DNA from: Paenibacillus sp. An7
Lineage (GTDB): Bacteria > Bacillota > Bacilli > Paenibacillales > Paenibacillaceae
Assembly (NCBI RefSeq): GCF_009870785.1
Contig: NZ_WTWX01000008.1
Location: 62,001 to 126,000, forward strand
Reading direction: 5' to 3'
DNA length: 64,000 bases
The notes under the pieces are model-generated. The model did no database searches and was not told the origin of the DNA. It saw only the letters and a program-made list of their open reading frames with translations. Positions within the stretch are counted from its first letter, which is position 1. The number at the start of each line of letters is the position of its first letter. The position numbers were made by a program, and so were the translations under genes. Positions 9,026-19,174 of this stretch are shown piece after piece.

Positions 9026-9544
9026 ATGGAAACTTTATACTGGTCTTGTCTGATTGGAGGAGCGCTTTTTGCAGTAATCGGTGTTTTATTTGGAGATTTG
9101 CTGGATGGCTTGCTTGAAGGTGCTGCCGATTTCCCGGGGTTCGATTTCTTGAATACGACGGTTGTTGCAAGTGTGATTACGATCTTTGGTGGAGCAGGAA
9201 TCATGCTATCCAAGTACACAGAGCTTGATACTGCAGGGCTTCTTTTTCTTTCTTTGCTCATTGGACTGCTAGGCGGCGTACTTGTGTTTTTTGCCTACAT
9301 AAAGCCAGCACGGAATAGTGAGATGTCCACAGGCTTTTCCATAAAAGAGCTGACAGGCAAGATGGGTGAAATTACAATTCCTGTTCCAGAAAAGGGGTAT
9401 GGAGAGGTCATGATTAAGCTGGTGAGCGGAAATACGGTACATACAGCAACCAGTTTTGAAGCCAAACCTATTCTTGCCGGAGCCCAAGTCGTTGTTGTCG
9501 AAGTCGCTGATGGAGTCCTTCATGTGGCTGAACTGGATTATTAA
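9026..9544 (+). CDS. NfeD-type membrane protein, YuaF-like
   Basis: A 172-aa membrane protein with about three hydrophobic segments (roughly residues 5-25, 40-60 and 67-92) and a C-terminal small beta-barrel of OB fold (ITIPVPEKGYGEVMIKLV onward), the architecture of NfeD1b proteins such as Bacillus subtilis YuaF. The frame is open further upstream, but AGAGGGGGTGG (9011-9022) fixes ATG 9026. It is immediately followed by a flotillin gene, the conserved yuaF-floT pair, in which YuaF is thought to act with flotillin in membrane microdomains. Confidence 0.87.
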   Translation: METLYWSCLIGGALFAVIGVLFGDLLDGLLEGAADFPGFDFLNTTVVASVITIFGGAGIMLSKYTELDTAGLLFLSLLIGLLGGVLVFFAYIKPARNSEMSTGFSIKELTGKMGEITIPVPEKGYGEVMIKLVSGNTVHTATSFEAKPILAGAQVVVVEVADGVLHVAELDY

Positions 9545-9572
9545 AAATGTTCATTAATAAGGAGAGATGAGT

Positions 9573-11093
9573 ATGCCAGATGTGTTCGTAGTTCCTGCTA
9601 TTGTTGTAGGTGTGATTCTCGTATTAGGTATTGCTTTTTGGGCGAGGTACAAAACAGTTGGGCCGGATGAGGCCATGATCGTAACAGGTTCTTTCTTAGG
9701 GAATAAACACATCGCAGATGATGACAGTGGACGAAAAATTAAAATTGTTAGAGGCGGCGGTACGTTTATATGGCCGGTCTTCCAGCAATCCGAATTCATC
9801 TCTTTATTATCTCACAAGCTTGATGTAATGACTCCAGAAGTATATACAGAGCAAGGAGTTCCGGTTATTGCGGATGGGGTAGCTATTATCAAAGTAGGAA
9901 GTTCAGTCGAAGACGTAGCCACTGCAGCAGAGCAGTTCATCGGGAAACCAGTAGAAGCCCTAAGAGGTGAGGCACAGGAAGTGCTTGAAGGACATCTGCG
10001 TGCTATTCTCGGTACCATGACAGTAGAAGAAGTGTACCGTAACCGGGATCGCTTTGCTCAAGAAGTGCAAGGGGTAGCGGCAAGAGACCTCAAAAAAATG
10101 GGGCTTAGCATTGTATCATTTACGATTAAAGATGTACGTGACAAACATGGTTATTTGGATGCGCTCGGTAAACCGCGTATTGCTATGGTGAAAAGGGATG
10201 CCGAAATTGCTGAAGCAGAAGCAGTGCGGGATGCTAGGATTCAAAAAGCAAATGCAGAAGAGCAAGGACAAAAAGCAGAACTTTTAAGAGATACGAACAT
10301 TGCAGAAGCTGCTAAAGAAAAAGAATTGAAAGTCGCTTCCTTTAAGAAAGATCAAGATACAGCAAAAGCAGAAGCGGATCAGGCTTATCATATCCAAGAA
10401 GCACGTGCAAAACAGACGATGGTTGAGGAACAAATGAAAGTAGAACTCGTTCGTAAAGAACGTGAAATTGATCTGCAAGCCAAAGAAATTATGGTTCGTG
10501 AGAAACAATACGATGCAGAAGTGAAGAAAAAGGCAGAAGCCGACCGTTATGCGGTTGAACAGGCAGCAGAAGCGGATAAAGCGAAAAGAATGCGTGAAGC
10601 AGATGCACTTCAGTATTCGATCGAAACTCAGGCAAAAGCTACTTCAGAGCAAAAAAGGCTCGAAGGTCAAGCGATGGCGGATGCAGAACTCGCAAAAGGT
10701 ACAGCAGATGCAGAAGTTATTCGTCTGCGCGGTTTAGCAGAAGCCGAAGCAAAAGAAAAATTGGCCGAAGCCTTCCAAAAATTTGGAGAAGCAGCGGTAC
10801 TCGATATTATCGTGAAAATGCTGCCTGAACTTGCCGGTAAAATTGCAGAACCAATCTCTTCTATTGATAAGTTAACAGTGGTAGATACAGGTAAAGGTGA
10901 GGGGGCTGCACGCGTAAGTAATTATGTGACAGAACTGATGGCGACCGCACCGGAAATGCTTAAGAGTGTATCCGGCATCGACGTAGAGCAACTTATCCAA
11001 GGTTTTACTAAAAAACTAAGTAAAGAAGAACCGGCAGCTATAGAGAAAATTACCATTCCTGCTGAAGTTGCAGCGACTAAAGATTCTATTTAA
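9573..11093 (+). CDS. floT: Flotillin
   Basis: Flotillins scaffold ordered membrane domains and influence fluidity, signalling and sporulation. The 506-aa protein has an N-terminal hydrophobic anchor (about 5-25), an SPFH domain to about residue 200, then a long coiled coil rich in Glu-Ala repeats (AEIAEAEAVRDARIQKA and similar, about 205-400) and a C-terminal helical part. The length matches B. subtilis FloT (509 aa). Two ATGs are possible (9567, 9573). AAGGAGAG ends right at 9566, so the second is better spaced. It forms an operon with the yuaF-like gene 28 bases upstream. Confidence 0.94.
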   Translation: MPDVFVVPAIVVGVILVLGIAFWARYKTVGPDEAMIVTGSFLGNKHIADDDSGRKIKIVRGGGTFIWPVFQQSEFISLLSHKLDVMTPEVYTEQGVPVIADGVAIIKVGSSVEDVATAAEQFIGKPVEALRGEAQEVLEGHLRAILGTMTVEEVYRNRDRFAQEVQGVAARDLKKMGLSIVSFTIKDVRDKHGYLDALGKPRIAMVKRDAEIAEAEAVRDARIQKANAEEQGQKAELLRDTNIAEAAKEKELKVASFKKDQDTAKAEADQAYHIQEARAKQTMVEEQMKVELVRKEREIDLQAKEIMVREKQYDAEVKKKAEADRYAVEQAAEADKAKRMREADALQYSIETQAKATSEQKRLEGQAMADAELAKGTADAEVIRLRGLAEAEAKEKLAEAFQKFGEAAVLDIIVKMLPELAGKIAEPISSIDKLTVVDTGKGEGAARVSNYVTELMATAPEMLKSVSGIDVEQLIQGFTKKLSKEEPAAIEKITIPAEVAATKDSI

Positions 11094-11233
11094 AGAATTA
11101 CCTGTATGATTAGCCTTGTTTAACATGATCTACATTTGACCTCTGCCTCATAATTTGTTACTTTTAGCAGTATGCCTTATCTAAATTTACTGCGCGGATG
11201 TTACAAGAATTATGGGGCAAAAGAGGTGCTAAA

Positions 11234-12088
11234 GTGAACCTGAAAGTGGCAAAAGTACTGAACAATAACGTTATTATTGGAACCCATCCAGAACACGAAG
11301 AAGTTGTTGTTATCGGTAAGGGGATTGGTTTTCATCGCAAGTCTGGAGATGTTATCCCGCTCCAAACGGTAGAAAAAATGTTTATTTTAACCAATCAGGA
11401 AGAACAAGAGCAATACAAACAGCTCATTCCGCGAGTGAGTGAAAATTTAATTGAGACAGTAAACGATATTATTTTATATATAACAAGTGAGAGTAATGTG
11501 AAGTTAAATGAGCATATTCACATCGCTTTAACGGATCATATTGCATTTGCACTGAAACGGATGGAACAAGGTATTGTATTGCACAATCCCTTTTTGTATG
11601 AGACGAAGGAAATTTATCCAATGGAATACCGTTTAGCATCTTATGCCATAAATCTGATCAAGGAACGACTTGGTGTAGATTTAGGAGAAGAAGAAATAGG
11701 GTTCGTCGCTCTCCATATCTATAGTGCAATGACGAATCAGAACTTAAGCGAAGTGCAGCAACATTCTAAATTAATTGCCGATCTTGTAGCTGTCGTGGAG
11801 GATAAACTTGATTATCGAATTCCTCGGCAATCCTTAGATTATTCTAGGCTGGTTACACATTTAAGGTTTGCAATTGAACGCATCAAGCGCGGAGAAGAAG
11901 TAGCAGAGGTTCAAAAACTGGATTCTCTTCTAAGTAAAGAATATCCAGAAATGTATTCCCTTTCATGGACGTTAACCAAAATTATGGAGAAGCGTATGAA
12001 GCATGCGGTGTATGCAGCAGAAGTCAGCTATCTTGCGTTGCATTTGCAGCGGCTATCTCAAAAAAAAGAGCAGGAAACAACAAAATGA
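11234..12088 (+). CDS. glcT: PtsGHI transcription antiterminator GlcT
   Basis: A BglG/LicT-family RNA-binding antiterminator. The N-terminal RNA-binding domain (VLNNNVIIG, VVVIGKGIGF, about residues 1-60) is followed by two PTS regulation domains (about 70-170 and 175-284) with the conserved histidines in NEHIHIALTDHIAFA and FVALHIYSAM. When glucose flows, GlcT is not phosphorylated by EII-Glc, binds the RAT hairpin and prevents termination before ptsG. Start GTG 11234 is set by AGAGGTG (11222-11228); the frame is open to 11198. The cognate RAT lies just downstream, so the regulator and its target are adjacent. Confidence 0.95.
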   Translation: MNLKVAKVLNNNVIIGTHPEHEEVVVIGKGIGFHRKSGDVIPLQTVEKMFILTNQEEQEQYKQLIPRVSENLIETVNDIILYITSESNVKLNEHIHIALTDHIAFALKRMEQGIVLHNPFLYETKEIYPMEYRLASYAINLIKERLGVDLGEEEIGFVALHIYSAMTNQNLSEVQQHSKLIADLVAVVEDKLDYRIPRQSLDYSRLVTHLRFAIERIKRGEEVAEVQKLDSLLSKEYPEMYSLSWTLTKIMEKRMKHAVYAAEVSYLALHLQRLSQKKEQETTK

Positions 12089-12107
12089 ATTTTTTTATTG
12101 AAAAGGC

Positions 12108-12136
12108 TTGCAATCTTTTGTTGATGGTGCTATTAT
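12108..12136 (+). promoter_or_regulatory. ptsG promoter
   Basis: TTGCAA (12108-12113), exactly 17 bases, then TATTAT (12131-12136). The transcript would start near 12143, giving a leader of about 190 bases that contains the RAT and terminator. Confidence 0.75.
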
Positions 12137-12171
12137 GTAGTCCTTGAAAGGCTTAACAACTTAATACTTAC

Positions 12172-12202
12172 AACGTGTTACTGATACGATCAGGCATGAG
12201 TT
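12172..12202 (+). promoter_or_regulatory. Ribonucleic antiterminator (RAT) bound by GlcT
   Basis: The stretch from 12172 contains GTGTTACTGATACGATCAGG and then CATGAGTT, which closely follows the B. subtilis ptsG RAT. Its 3' edge GCATGAGTT is also the 5' arm of the terminator, so the two structures are mutually exclusive. Confidence 0.88.
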
Positions 12203-12287
12203 GAGAAAAGTATGATTGATGAAGACTATATTGGGGTAAGATAACCCATAGGTCGAACAAGAATACTCTATTAACTCATGCTTTTTT
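12194..12287 (+). terminator. Conditional leader terminator of ptsG
   Basis: GCATGAGTT (12194-12202) pairs perfectly with AACTCATGC (12273-12281) and is followed by six T. The 70-base loop can hold smaller hairpins. It overlaps the RAT by 9 bases, the hallmark of BglG-type antitermination. Confidence 0.85.
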
Positions 12288-12334
12288 GCGTTTTCAATTA
12301 ACACTGTGTGGATTCTACAGAAGGAGTGACGAAA

Positions 12335-14380
12335 ATGTTCAAAAAGCTTTTCGGCGTGTTGCAGCGTGTCGGTAAAGCGGTCATGCTTCCGGTAGCGATC
12401 TTGCCGGCTGCCGGTTTGCTTCTAGGGATTGGTAACTTGTTAGTCAATCCAGACTTTCTGCAATACGTACCTGTCCTTGAAGCACATTGGGTACAAGTGA
12501 TTGCCAACGTTCTTATGAACTCAGGGCAAATTGTATTCGATAACTTATCCTTACTGTTTGCAGTTGGGGTTGCGGTAGGACTTGCTGGTGGAGACGGGGT
12601 TGCCGGACTCGCAGCAATTATTGGTTATCTCATCATGAATGTAACGATGGGAACAGTACTGGGTGTAAACGATTATGTATTATCACAACAAGGTGCTGCT
12701 TATGCTAGTGTACTAGGTATACCTACCTTACAGACTGGGGTATTTGGTGGTATTATAATCGGGGTCTTGGCTGCGGCGATGTACAATAGGTTTTTCAAAA
12801 TCGAACTTCCGTCGTATTTGGGATTCTTTGCAGGTAAGCGATTTGTACCTATTGCTACAGCTGCGTTTTCATTAATAATAGGATTGGCTCTTACGCTCGT
12901 ATGGCCGCCGATTCAAAATGGATTAAACTTTGTGTCTCAGAGCATGATTAGTTCGAACGAGACACTGTCAGCGTTTATTTTCGGTACCATTGAACGCTCG
13001 CTGATTCCTTTTGGTCTTCATCATATTTTCTATTCTCCGTTCTGGTTTGAATTTGGAGAATATATCAACCAAGCAGGTGAAGTGGTACGTGGTGACCAGC
13101 GTATATTCATGGCTCAACTTCGTGATGGAGTTGAATTCACAGCAGGTACGTTTACTACCGGTAAATATCCGTTCATGATGTTCGGACTTCCTGCAGCGGC
13201 ACTGGCGATCTACCACACAGCTAAACCAGAGAACAAAAAAGTGGTTGGTTCCCTGATGGTATCCGGTGCTCTTACCGCGTTTCTAACAGGGATTACAGAA
13301 CCGCTTGAATTCTCTTTCTTGTTTGTTGCACCGCTTTTGTTTGCAGTCCATGCAGTATTTGCTGGTCTGTCCTTTATGGTAATGCAAATTCTGGGCGTTA
13401 AAATAGGTATGACATTCTCGGGAGGTTTAATTGACTACATCTTGTTCGGGGTTATTCCTAACCGTACGCCATGGTATCTAGTTATTGTCGTGGGTCTTGC
13501 ATTTGCGGTAATATATTACTTCGGTTTCCGTTTTGTTATTACGAAATTCAATCTCAAAACACCGGGCCGAGAAGAAAAAGTCATTGAAACAGGTTCGACA
13601 AGTACAGGTTCTAAAGACGAATTGCCTCATCAAATCTTGAAAGCATTTGGCGGTTCGGATAATATTAAACACCTGGATGCATGTATCACCAGACTTCGTA
13701 TTGAAGTTAAAGATAAATCGACAGTTGATAAGAATCGTCTAAAAGTTTTAGGCGCTTCGGGTGTTCTTGAAGTGGGTAATAATGTACAAGCTATTTTCGG
13801 TACACGTTCAGACACAATCAAGTCGCAAATGAAAGATATTATGGATGGCCGTGCTCCTGCGGCACCGGAAGTTGATCCAGAACCAGAGGTAGAACAAGCT
13901 CAAGGTGAGTCTGGTGAAGCAATTATTCCTGAGCAAATTGTAATGCCTGCTAATGGTGAACTTCTGGACATTACGCAAGTACCTGACCCTGTTTTCTCTG
14001 AGAAAATGACAGGTGATGGTTTTGCCTTCCTGCCACATGAGAATACGATTCATTCTCCGGTTAACGGAAAAGTGTTTAATGTATTCCCTAGTAAGCACGC
14101 AATCGGCATTTTGTCCGATGGTGGAAAAGAAGTACTTGTTCATATTGGGGTTAACACGGTTAAACTCAAAGGACAAGGGTTCAAAGTGTTGGTTGAAGAA
14201 GGCGATCTTGTATCCGCTGGTCAACCCATTATGGAAGTAGACGTGGAATATGTGAAAGCACATGCTCCATCTATTATTTCCCCGGTAATTTTCTCTAATC
14301 TGCCTGAAGGTTCTATGGTTAAGTTGGAAAAATCAGGAGTGCAAAAGGCTGGAGAAGAAAAAATTATCACAATTCATTAA
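12335..14380 (+). CDS. ptsG: Glucose-specific PTS enzyme IICBA
   Basis: It imports glucose across the membrane with phosphorylation. The 681-aa protein has the order EIIC (about 1-400, many membrane segments), EIIB (about 430-510, phosphorylated cysteine near 450 in [12 protein letters not shown]) and EIIA (about 550-681, phospho-histidine near 602 in [11 protein letters not shown]). A Pro/Glu-rich linker separates B from A. AAGGAGTGA (12321-12329) sets the ATG at 12335 rather than the earlier in-frame codon at 12308. The leader carries the GlcT-controlled switch. ptsH and ptsI follow, as in the B. subtilis ptsGHI locus. Confidence 0.96.
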   Translation: MFKKLFGVLQRVGKAVMLPVAILPAAGLLLGIGNLLVNPDFLQYVPVLEAHWVQVIANVLMNSGQIVFDNLSLLFAVGVAVGLAGGDGVAGLAAIIGYLIMNVTMGTVLGVNDYVLSQQGAAYASVLGIPTLQTGVFGGIIIGVLAAAMYNRFFKIELPSYLGFFAGKRFVPIATAAFSLIIGLALTLVWPPIQNGLNFVSQSMISSNETLSAFIFGTIERSLIPFGLHHIFYSPFWFEFGEYINQAGEVVRGDQRIFMAQLRDGVEFTAGTFTTGKYPFMMFGLPAAALAIYHTAKPENKKVVGSLMVSGALTAFLTGITEPLEFSFLFVAPLLFAVHAVFAGLSFMVMQILGVKIGMTFSGGLIDYILFGVIPNRTPWYLVIVVGLAFAVIYYFGFRFVITKFNLKTPGREEKVIETGSTSTGSKDELPHQILKAFGGSDNIKHLDACITRLRIEVKDKSTVDKNRLKVLGASGVLEVGNNVQAIFGTRSDTIKSQMKDIMDGRAPAAPEVDPEPEVEQAQGESGEAIIPEQIVMPANGELLDITQVPDPVFSEKMTGDGFAFLPHENTIHSPVNGKVFNVFPSKHAIGILSDGGKEVLVHIGVNTVKLKGQGFKVLVEEGDLVSAGQPIMEVDVEYVKAHAPSIISPVIFSNLPEGSMVKLEKSGVQKAGEEKIITIH

Positions 14381-14485
14381 TAATTTTGAGGTTCACAACC
14401 ATTAAAAAAAAGGTATTATGTATTACGTGATTTTATGGTTGAAATGAAATCCAAACTAAAATAACAGAAAGTGGGATGAATCCAT

Positions 14486-14761
14486 ATGCAACAATCATTC
14501 AGAATTACAGACGAAGACGGTATCCATGCACGTCCAGCTACAGCGCTGGTAAACACAGCTAATAAATTCAAAGGTGCAGAATCTTTCGCAGAAGCAAAAG
14601 GTAAAAAAGTAACTTTGAAATCCATCTTGGGAGTACTTTCTCTAGGTCTTGAAAAAGGTGATGAAATCAGCATCATCGTTAACGGCGAAGGCGAAGCAGA
14701 AGCACTTCAAGCTTTGACTGATGTTATGGTTAACGAAGGGTTGGGCGAAATTAATGCCTAA
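14486..14761 (+). CDS. ptsH: Phosphocarrier protein HPr
   Basis: This 91-aa carrier passes phosphate from enzyme I to the sugar-specific EIIA domains. The catalytic histidine is residue 14 in GIHARPAT. The regulatory serine, target of HPr kinase, is residue 46 in LKSILGV, so P-Ser-HPr can act as CcpA co-repressor, consistent with the cre sites in this window. It lies about 105 bases after ptsG. Its last codons overlap the start of ptsI by 8 bases. Confidence 0.96.
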   Translation: MQQSFRITDEDGIHARPATALVNTANKFKGAESFAEAKGKKVTLKSILGVLSLGLEKGDEISIIVNGEGEAEALQALTDVMVNEGLGEINA

Positions 14762-16466
14762 TGTTTCCGGGATTGCTGCTTCGGCTGGTATCGCCATTGC
14801 CCGAGCGTTTATCTTGGAGCACCCTGATTACTCTGTAGAAAAACGCTCGATTAACGACGTAGACGCAGAGATTGCTAAACTGGAGTCGGCTTTGGATAAA
14901 TCCAGAGCCGAACTCGAGGCAATCAAAGAAAAAACGTTACAGGAACTTGGAGAGAAAAAAGCAGAGATCTTTGCATCTCATCTTTTGATCTTGGATGACC
15001 CTGAACTAATTGATCCAGTAAAATCCAAAATTGCTGATGAAAAAGTAAACGCTGAGTTTGCTTTGGATGAAACAGCAACTACATTTATTCAAATGTTTGA
15101 AAATATGAAGAGTGCTTATCTTCAAGAACGTGCTGCAGATATGCGTGACGTTACGAAGCGTGTGCTTGGTCACTTGCTTGGTCTTAAAGTCGCAAATCCA
15201 GCAGAGATCGATGAAGAAGTGATTGTTCTTGCAGAAGATCTAACTCCTTCGGATACAGCACAGCTCAACCGTAAATATGTTCTTGGTTTTGCAACGAACA
15301 TTGGAGGACGTACTTCTCACTCTGCAATTATGGCGAGATCTCTAGAAATTCCTGCAGTAGTAGGAACAAAAGACATTCTTACACAAGCTAAAAGCGGCGA
15401 TCTGATCATCGTAGATGGATTAGATGGACATGTTCTTGTTAACCCGGAAGATTCCGTGGTTGAAGAATATAGATCAAAACAAGCTGCTTACGCTGCTCAG
15501 GTTGAAGAGTGGAGAAAACTTCGCGACGAGCCGACTGTAACTGTTGATGGCGTTCATGTTGAGCTTGCTGCGAACATCGGTACTCCTAATGATGTAGCAG
15601 GCGTGCTTGATAACGGCGGAGAAGGTGTAGGTTTGTATCGTACAGAATTCCTCTATATGGGACGCGATAAGCTTCCTTCCGAGGATGTACAATACAATGC
15701 ATACAAAACGGTTCTTGAAAAAATGGAAGGCAAACCAGTTGTGGTTCGTACACTTGATATCGGTGGCGATAAAGAACTTCCATACCTTGATCTACCAAAA
15801 GAAATGAATCCTTTCCTTGGCTTCCGTGCAATTCGCCTGTGCCTTGATCGTCAGGATATCTTCCGTACGCAGCTACGCGCATTGCTGCGGGCGAGTGTCC
15901 ATGGGAACCTGAAAATCATGTTCCCGATGATCGCAACACTGGGTGAATTCCGTGAAGCAAAAGCTGTTCTTCTTGAAGAGAAGGAGAAGCTTGTGAAGGA
16001 AGGTATCGAAGTTGCAGATAACATTCAGCTCGGTATCATGGTTGAGATTCCTTCAACTGCGGTATTAGCGGATCAATTTGCAAAAGAAGTGGACTTCTTC
16101 AGTATCGGAACAAACGATCTGATTCAGTACACAATGGCAGCAGACCGCATGAATGAGCGTGTATCTTACTTGTATCAACCATATAACCCATCCATTCTTC
16201 GCTTGATCAAAATGGTCATTGATGCATCGCATCGTGAAGGTAAATGGACAGGAATGTGCGGTGAGATGGCAGGAGATACAACAGCTATTCCGCTTCTTCT
16301 CGGTCTCGGCCTTGATGAATTCAGCATGAGCGCAACTTCTATTCTTCCTGCACGCAGTCAGCTGACGAAGCTGTCTCAAGCAGAAATGAAAGAACTTGCA
16401 GCAAAAGCGCTGGATATGCAAACCGCAGAACAAGTCGTTGAACTTGTTCGCAGTATCGGACAATAG
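14754..16466 (+). CDS. ptsI: PTS enzyme I (phosphoenolpyruvate-protein phosphotransferase)
   Basis: It starts the PTS cascade by autophosphorylating from PEP and passing phosphate to HPr. The 570-aa cytoplasmic protein has an N-terminal HPr-binding/phospho-histidine domain with [12 protein letters not shown] (His189) and a C-terminal PEP-binding barrel with [33 protein letters not shown] and the active cysteine in [12 protein letters not shown] 14754 lies inside ptsH, giving an 8-base overlap and likely translational coupling; the frame is open to 14721 but that start is internal to HPr. A clear terminator lies downstream. Confidence 0.97.
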   Translation: MPNVSGIAASAGIAIARAFILEHPDYSVEKRSINDVDAEIAKLESALDKSRAELEAIKEKTLQELGEKKAEIFASHLLILDDPELIDPVKSKIADEKVNAEFALDETATTFIQMFENMKSAYLQERAADMRDVTKRVLGHLLGLKVANPAEIDEEVIVLAEDLTPSDTAQLNRKYVLGFATNIGGRTSHSAIMARSLEIPAVVGTKDILTQAKSGDLIIVDGLDGHVLVNPEDSVVEEYRSKQAAYAAQVEEWRKLRDEPTVTVDGVHVELAANIGTPNDVAGVLDNGGEGVGLYRTEFLYMGRDKLPSEDVQYNAYKTVLEKMEGKPVVVRTLDIGGDKELPYLDLPKEMNPFLGFRAIRLCLDRQDIFRTQLRALLRASVHGNLKIMFPMIATLGEFREAKAVLLEEKEKLVKEGIEVADNIQLGIMVEIPSTAVLADQFAKEVDFFSIGTNDLIQYTMAADRMNERVSYLYQPYNPSILRLIKMVIDASHREGKWTGMCGEMAGDTTAIPLLLGLGLDEFSMSATSILPARSQLTKLSQAEMKELAAKALDMQTAEQVVELVRSIGQ

Positions 16467-16520
16467 TTTTCAAGACCTTTATCATTTTCCAATGTAATTC
16501 ATAACTGCTTTTGCAGTAAC

Positions 16521-16555
16521 TACGGTATTCGCTTTATGCGGATACCGTTTTTTTA
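16521..16555 (+). terminator. Terminator of the pts operon
   Basis: ACGGTATTCGC (16522-16532) pairs with GCGGATACCGT (16538-16548), followed by a run of seven T. Confidence 0.9.
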
Positions 16556-16643
16556 TGAACTCGGTGAAGCATATTGTAAAGAGCATTGCTTCTTCCTGAT
16601 TGACAGGGTAGACTTTATTCGAAAAGAATGGGGTGAATATTTC

Positions 16644-17009
16644 TTGAAGAGCGTTATGATGAGGATAGGAATGATCATTGGCTTTTTTATCGTCATTATT
16701 GGAATCATGTTGTTACCGAGCTTTAGTGTAGTCAATCCAGAAATTATTTATATATCGGAAAGCAAGGTATCTGAGCAATCTATATCTTTAACAGGAGGAA
16801 TTATAGATAGTGCCAGCCTGTACAAAGGGTACAAAGTAGATTACCGTGATCATACCCTTTATGTACAGATCCAAGGAAGTCTACTCAGCCTCCAAAAATC
16901 CAGTGGAGAATTCCATCTCAACATTAAAAATGAATATAAAGATCTACATAAAATATATATCCAGGGATCAGACCAAACAAAGCTTGAGTTAGTGTGGGAG
17001 AAGAAGTAG
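16644..17009 (+). CDS. Small membrane-anchored protein of unknown function
   Basis: I do not recognise the family. The 121-aa product has one N-terminal hydrophobic segment (about residues 8-28) and a polar, beta-rich exterior part ending in LELVWEKK, so it is probably anchored with its C-terminus outside. The open frame runs back to 16536, but that codon lies inside the pts terminator. TTG 16644, preceded by GGGGTGA (16630-16636) at 7 bases, is the best start, with ATG 16656 as an alternative. It is a single gene ending before a strong hairpin. Confidence 0.6.
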   Translation: MKSVMMRIGMIIGFFIVIIGIMLLPSFSVVNPEIIYISESKVSEQSISLTGGIIDSASLYKGYKVDYRDHTLYVQIQGSLLSLQKSSGEFHLNIKNEYKDLHKIYIQGSDQTKLELVWEKK

Positions 17010-17100
17010 CTCCATTTTTTAAGGTATATATTGTCCTGATTTAAGCAGCTAAAGGAACTATGAAATTGATTCAAACCATTATACAAATAATAATAGGGAA

Positions 17101-17150
17101 AGAAGACCTTTCGAGGATTAGATCCTCAGTAAGGTCTTCTTGTGTTTTTA
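17101..17150. terminator. Strong hairpin terminator
   Basis: AGAAGACCTT (17101-17110) pairs with AAGGTCTTCT (17131-17140). Inside is a second stem, GAGGAT with ATCCTC. TGTGTTTTT follows on the plus strand. It separates the small membrane protein (+) from the convergent minus-strand cluster. Confidence 0.85.
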
Positions 17151-17156
17151 TACGGA

Positions 17157-17819
17157 TTAAGGTACATGAATCGCTTGGATATGGTCCGTGTGCATCATCA
17201 GGGATGCGCCTTCGGCCTCTACCAATTCGAGCAGATTACCTTCCACACTCTTTAGTAATCCGGCTCGGTACGGTTTCGCTCCAAGATTCAGAGTAACAAG
17301 TTGTCCTTCCAGTTTAAGAAGCTGTTGATCCAGTGTCCTAGATAGTGATATAGCAGCAGGTTGTACAGGAAAATGATCGTGTCTCAGAGAGAATGGCGTC
17401 GTATTTACCGGGTAGGGTACGATATATTTTAGGTGCTTTACAGATATATACACGGAGTGGTGGAGGGGGGAGAAAAATACAAAGTAATCGTTCATAATCG
17501 CAGTGACATATCCATGTATTGATTGATCGCCGAGAGATACTTCACTAAAGATACCTCTTGAATTCATGAGTATTTTACGATACGAAATTTTACTATGATC
17601 AATGGCAGGGTCAGGAGGCGTGCTGTCGGCCATATTACTTCGATTGGGAGTAAGTCTTATCTGCTGCAAGTGATGAATTGGTATATAAATATAACGATAA
17701 TTTTCATAGACGACTACAATATCATTTCCAATATCAATTATTTCTCCTTGAATTGAGTTCTTACAACCGGAAAGTACGAATTCTGCTTGTTTGCCTAACC
17801 AAGATGTAATCAGCTGCAT
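17157..17819 (-). CDS. CotB-like/DUF2642-type spore coat-like protein
   Basis: The 220-aa protein appears to contain three copies of a short beta-barrel-like repeat in which a buried GxI/V segment is followed by D-x-hydrophobic stretches and ends in an HH or KH-L-x-x-I motif (IHHLQQI, VKHLKYI, TDHIQAI). This is the repeat logic of CotB and of small DUF2642 coat proteins in Bacilli. There is no signal peptide or membrane segment. GAGGAGGT precedes the ATG. It starts 13 bases after the permease stop, so the two share a transcript. Coat location is inferred only from the repeat type. Confidence 0.6.
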   Translation of the reverse strand: MQLITSWLGKQAEFVLSGCKNSIQGEIIDIGNDIVVVYENYRYIYIPIHHLQQIRLTPNRSNMADSTPPDPAIDHSKISYRKILMNSRGIFSEVSLGDQSIHGYVTAIMNDYFVFFSPLHHSVYISVKHLKYIVPYPVNTTPFSLRHDHFPVQPAAISLSRTLDQQLLKLEGQLVTLNLGAKPYRAGLLKSVEGNLLELVEAEGASLMMHTDHIQAIHVP

Positions 17820-17832
17820 GGTTTACCTCCTC

Positions 17833-19173
17833 TCAAAACCAAATTAATGTCCAAATATATAGGGAGATTAGGCTGATGATTAGACTAATGGGTATCACAA
17901 TAAACGTGACTTTCATATACTGTTTCCAAGAGATTCGAATATGGTGAGTTTTTAAAATGTACATCCAGATCAGTGTTGCGAGGGTTCCGATTGGTGTCAG
18001 CAATGCTCCAATATCACTTCCTAAAATATTAGCAAGATAAGCTAGGTGGAGTTGGTGATCGGTTAGGCCGAGATCTGTAACTACAAAAGTTCCAATCATC
18101 ACGGAAGGTAGATTGTTTACTAGATTAGATAGGAGGGTAAGCAAAATGCCGGATGATAGAATCAAAGCAGCATCTCCCATTTCAGCAATCGGCTTTAATA
18201 GATCAATTAACGATTCAGTGATACCAGCCCGATGCAGGCTGTCCACAATTACATAGATGCTGAGTGCAAACAATAAGATATGCCAAGGCGTCTGTGTAAA
18301 CACATCTCGCAGTCCTTGACGAGTGCGGTAATATCTAACGGATAACAAGAGAACAACGCCAGTGATTGCAACGATCTCCATGGGGATACCTACACTCTCG
18401 GCTAGAAAAAAACCTCCGCGAATGAAAACGACGATGCTAATGCAGACCCGGAATAACCACCAATCCACCTTTTCGTCTTCATCAGGTGGTGTCTGTAATG
18501 GATGATAGTTTGGAGAAGAGGACTGGTTAGGGAAATGATGAATCTTTTTAGGGATATTTTTGCGGAAGTAATAATAGAGTAATAACATAATACTTAGAAT
18601 ACCCAGCATAGAAGGGACAAACATCATGAGTGTGTACGTGTTTAAGTTCAGTCCCACCATCTTTAGTGCAATCAGATTTGCTAAATTACTTAACCCGATC
18701 GGAGCGCTTGAAGCCGTTGCAATTAATGCCCCAGAGAGTAGATAAGGAAGTTTTTGATGCAATTTCAAACGAAGCATAGAGCAGATGCGAATAATAATGG
18801 GGGTTGTGATCAATATACTACCGTCATTGTTGAAAAATATGGTCATCAGAAAACAAAGTAAGATGATAAGCCAAAATAATGTAACACCGGACCCCTTTGC
18901 CTTATCGATTATGTTGATAGCGATCCAGCGAAAGAAACCGATACTATCTAGGATAATGGACATGACGATGGTAGATAGAATGGTTACGGCAGCACCTGAG
19001 ACAATACCAAAAATGTCAATGATGTTGGTATAACTGGTTACCCCAGTGATGATAAGAAGAAGGGCGCCCAAAGAGGTTGGAATCGATTCATTCATTCCGC
19101 GTGGACGCCACATTAAGAAGATCACCGTAGTGATGAATACACCAAAGGTCAGCCAAAGCTGATAATCAAGCAT
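17833..19173 (-). CDS. ArsB/NhaD-superfamily ion permease
   Basis: A 446-aa integral membrane protein with about 11-12 hydrophobic segments, related to arsenite exporters, NhaD antiporters and B. subtilis YdfA. The conserved segment LMTIFFNNDGSILITTPI near residue 110 and its pseudo-symmetric partner LSNLVNNLPSVMIGTF in the second half are the paired helix-hairpin motifs of the family. No arsenic-resistance gene (arsR, arsC) is adjacent, so the ion is uncertain. GTG 19188 overlaps the ribosome binding site, so ATG 19173, one base after the stop of a 45-codon ORF, is chosen; translation is probably coupled to that ORF. Confidence 0.8.
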   Translation of the reverse strand: MLDYQLWLTFGVFITTVIFLMWRPRGMNESIPTSLGALLLIITGVTSYTNIIDIFGIVSGAAVTILSTIVMSIILDSIGFFRWIAINIIDKAKGSGVTLFWLIILLCFLMTIFFNNDGSILITTPIIIRICSMLRLKLHQKLPYLLSGALIATASSAPIGLSNLANLIALKMVGLNLNTYTLMMFVPSMLGILSIMLLLYYYFRKNIPKKIHHFPNQSSSPNYHPLQTPPDEDEKVDWWLFRVCISIVVFIRGGFFLAESVGIPMEIVAITGVVLLLSVRYYRTRQGLRDVFTQTPWHILLFALSIYVIVDSLHRAGITESLIDLLKPIAEMGDAALILSSGILLTLLSNLVNNLPSVMIGTFVVTDLGLTDHQLHLAYLANILGSDIGALLTPIGTLATLIWMYILKTHHIRISWKQYMKVTFIVIPISLIISLISLYIWTLIWF

Positions 19174-19174
19174 T

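Noticed and set aside
13808-14263. 151-codon minus-strand frame antisense to ptsG
   Set aside because: It lies entirely within ptsG, has no ribosome binding site and gives no recognisable protein.
17833-19173. Arsenic resistance operon
   Set aside because: The permease belongs to the ArsB/NhaD superfamily, but no arsR, arsC or arsA gene is nearby, so arsenite specificity is not supported.
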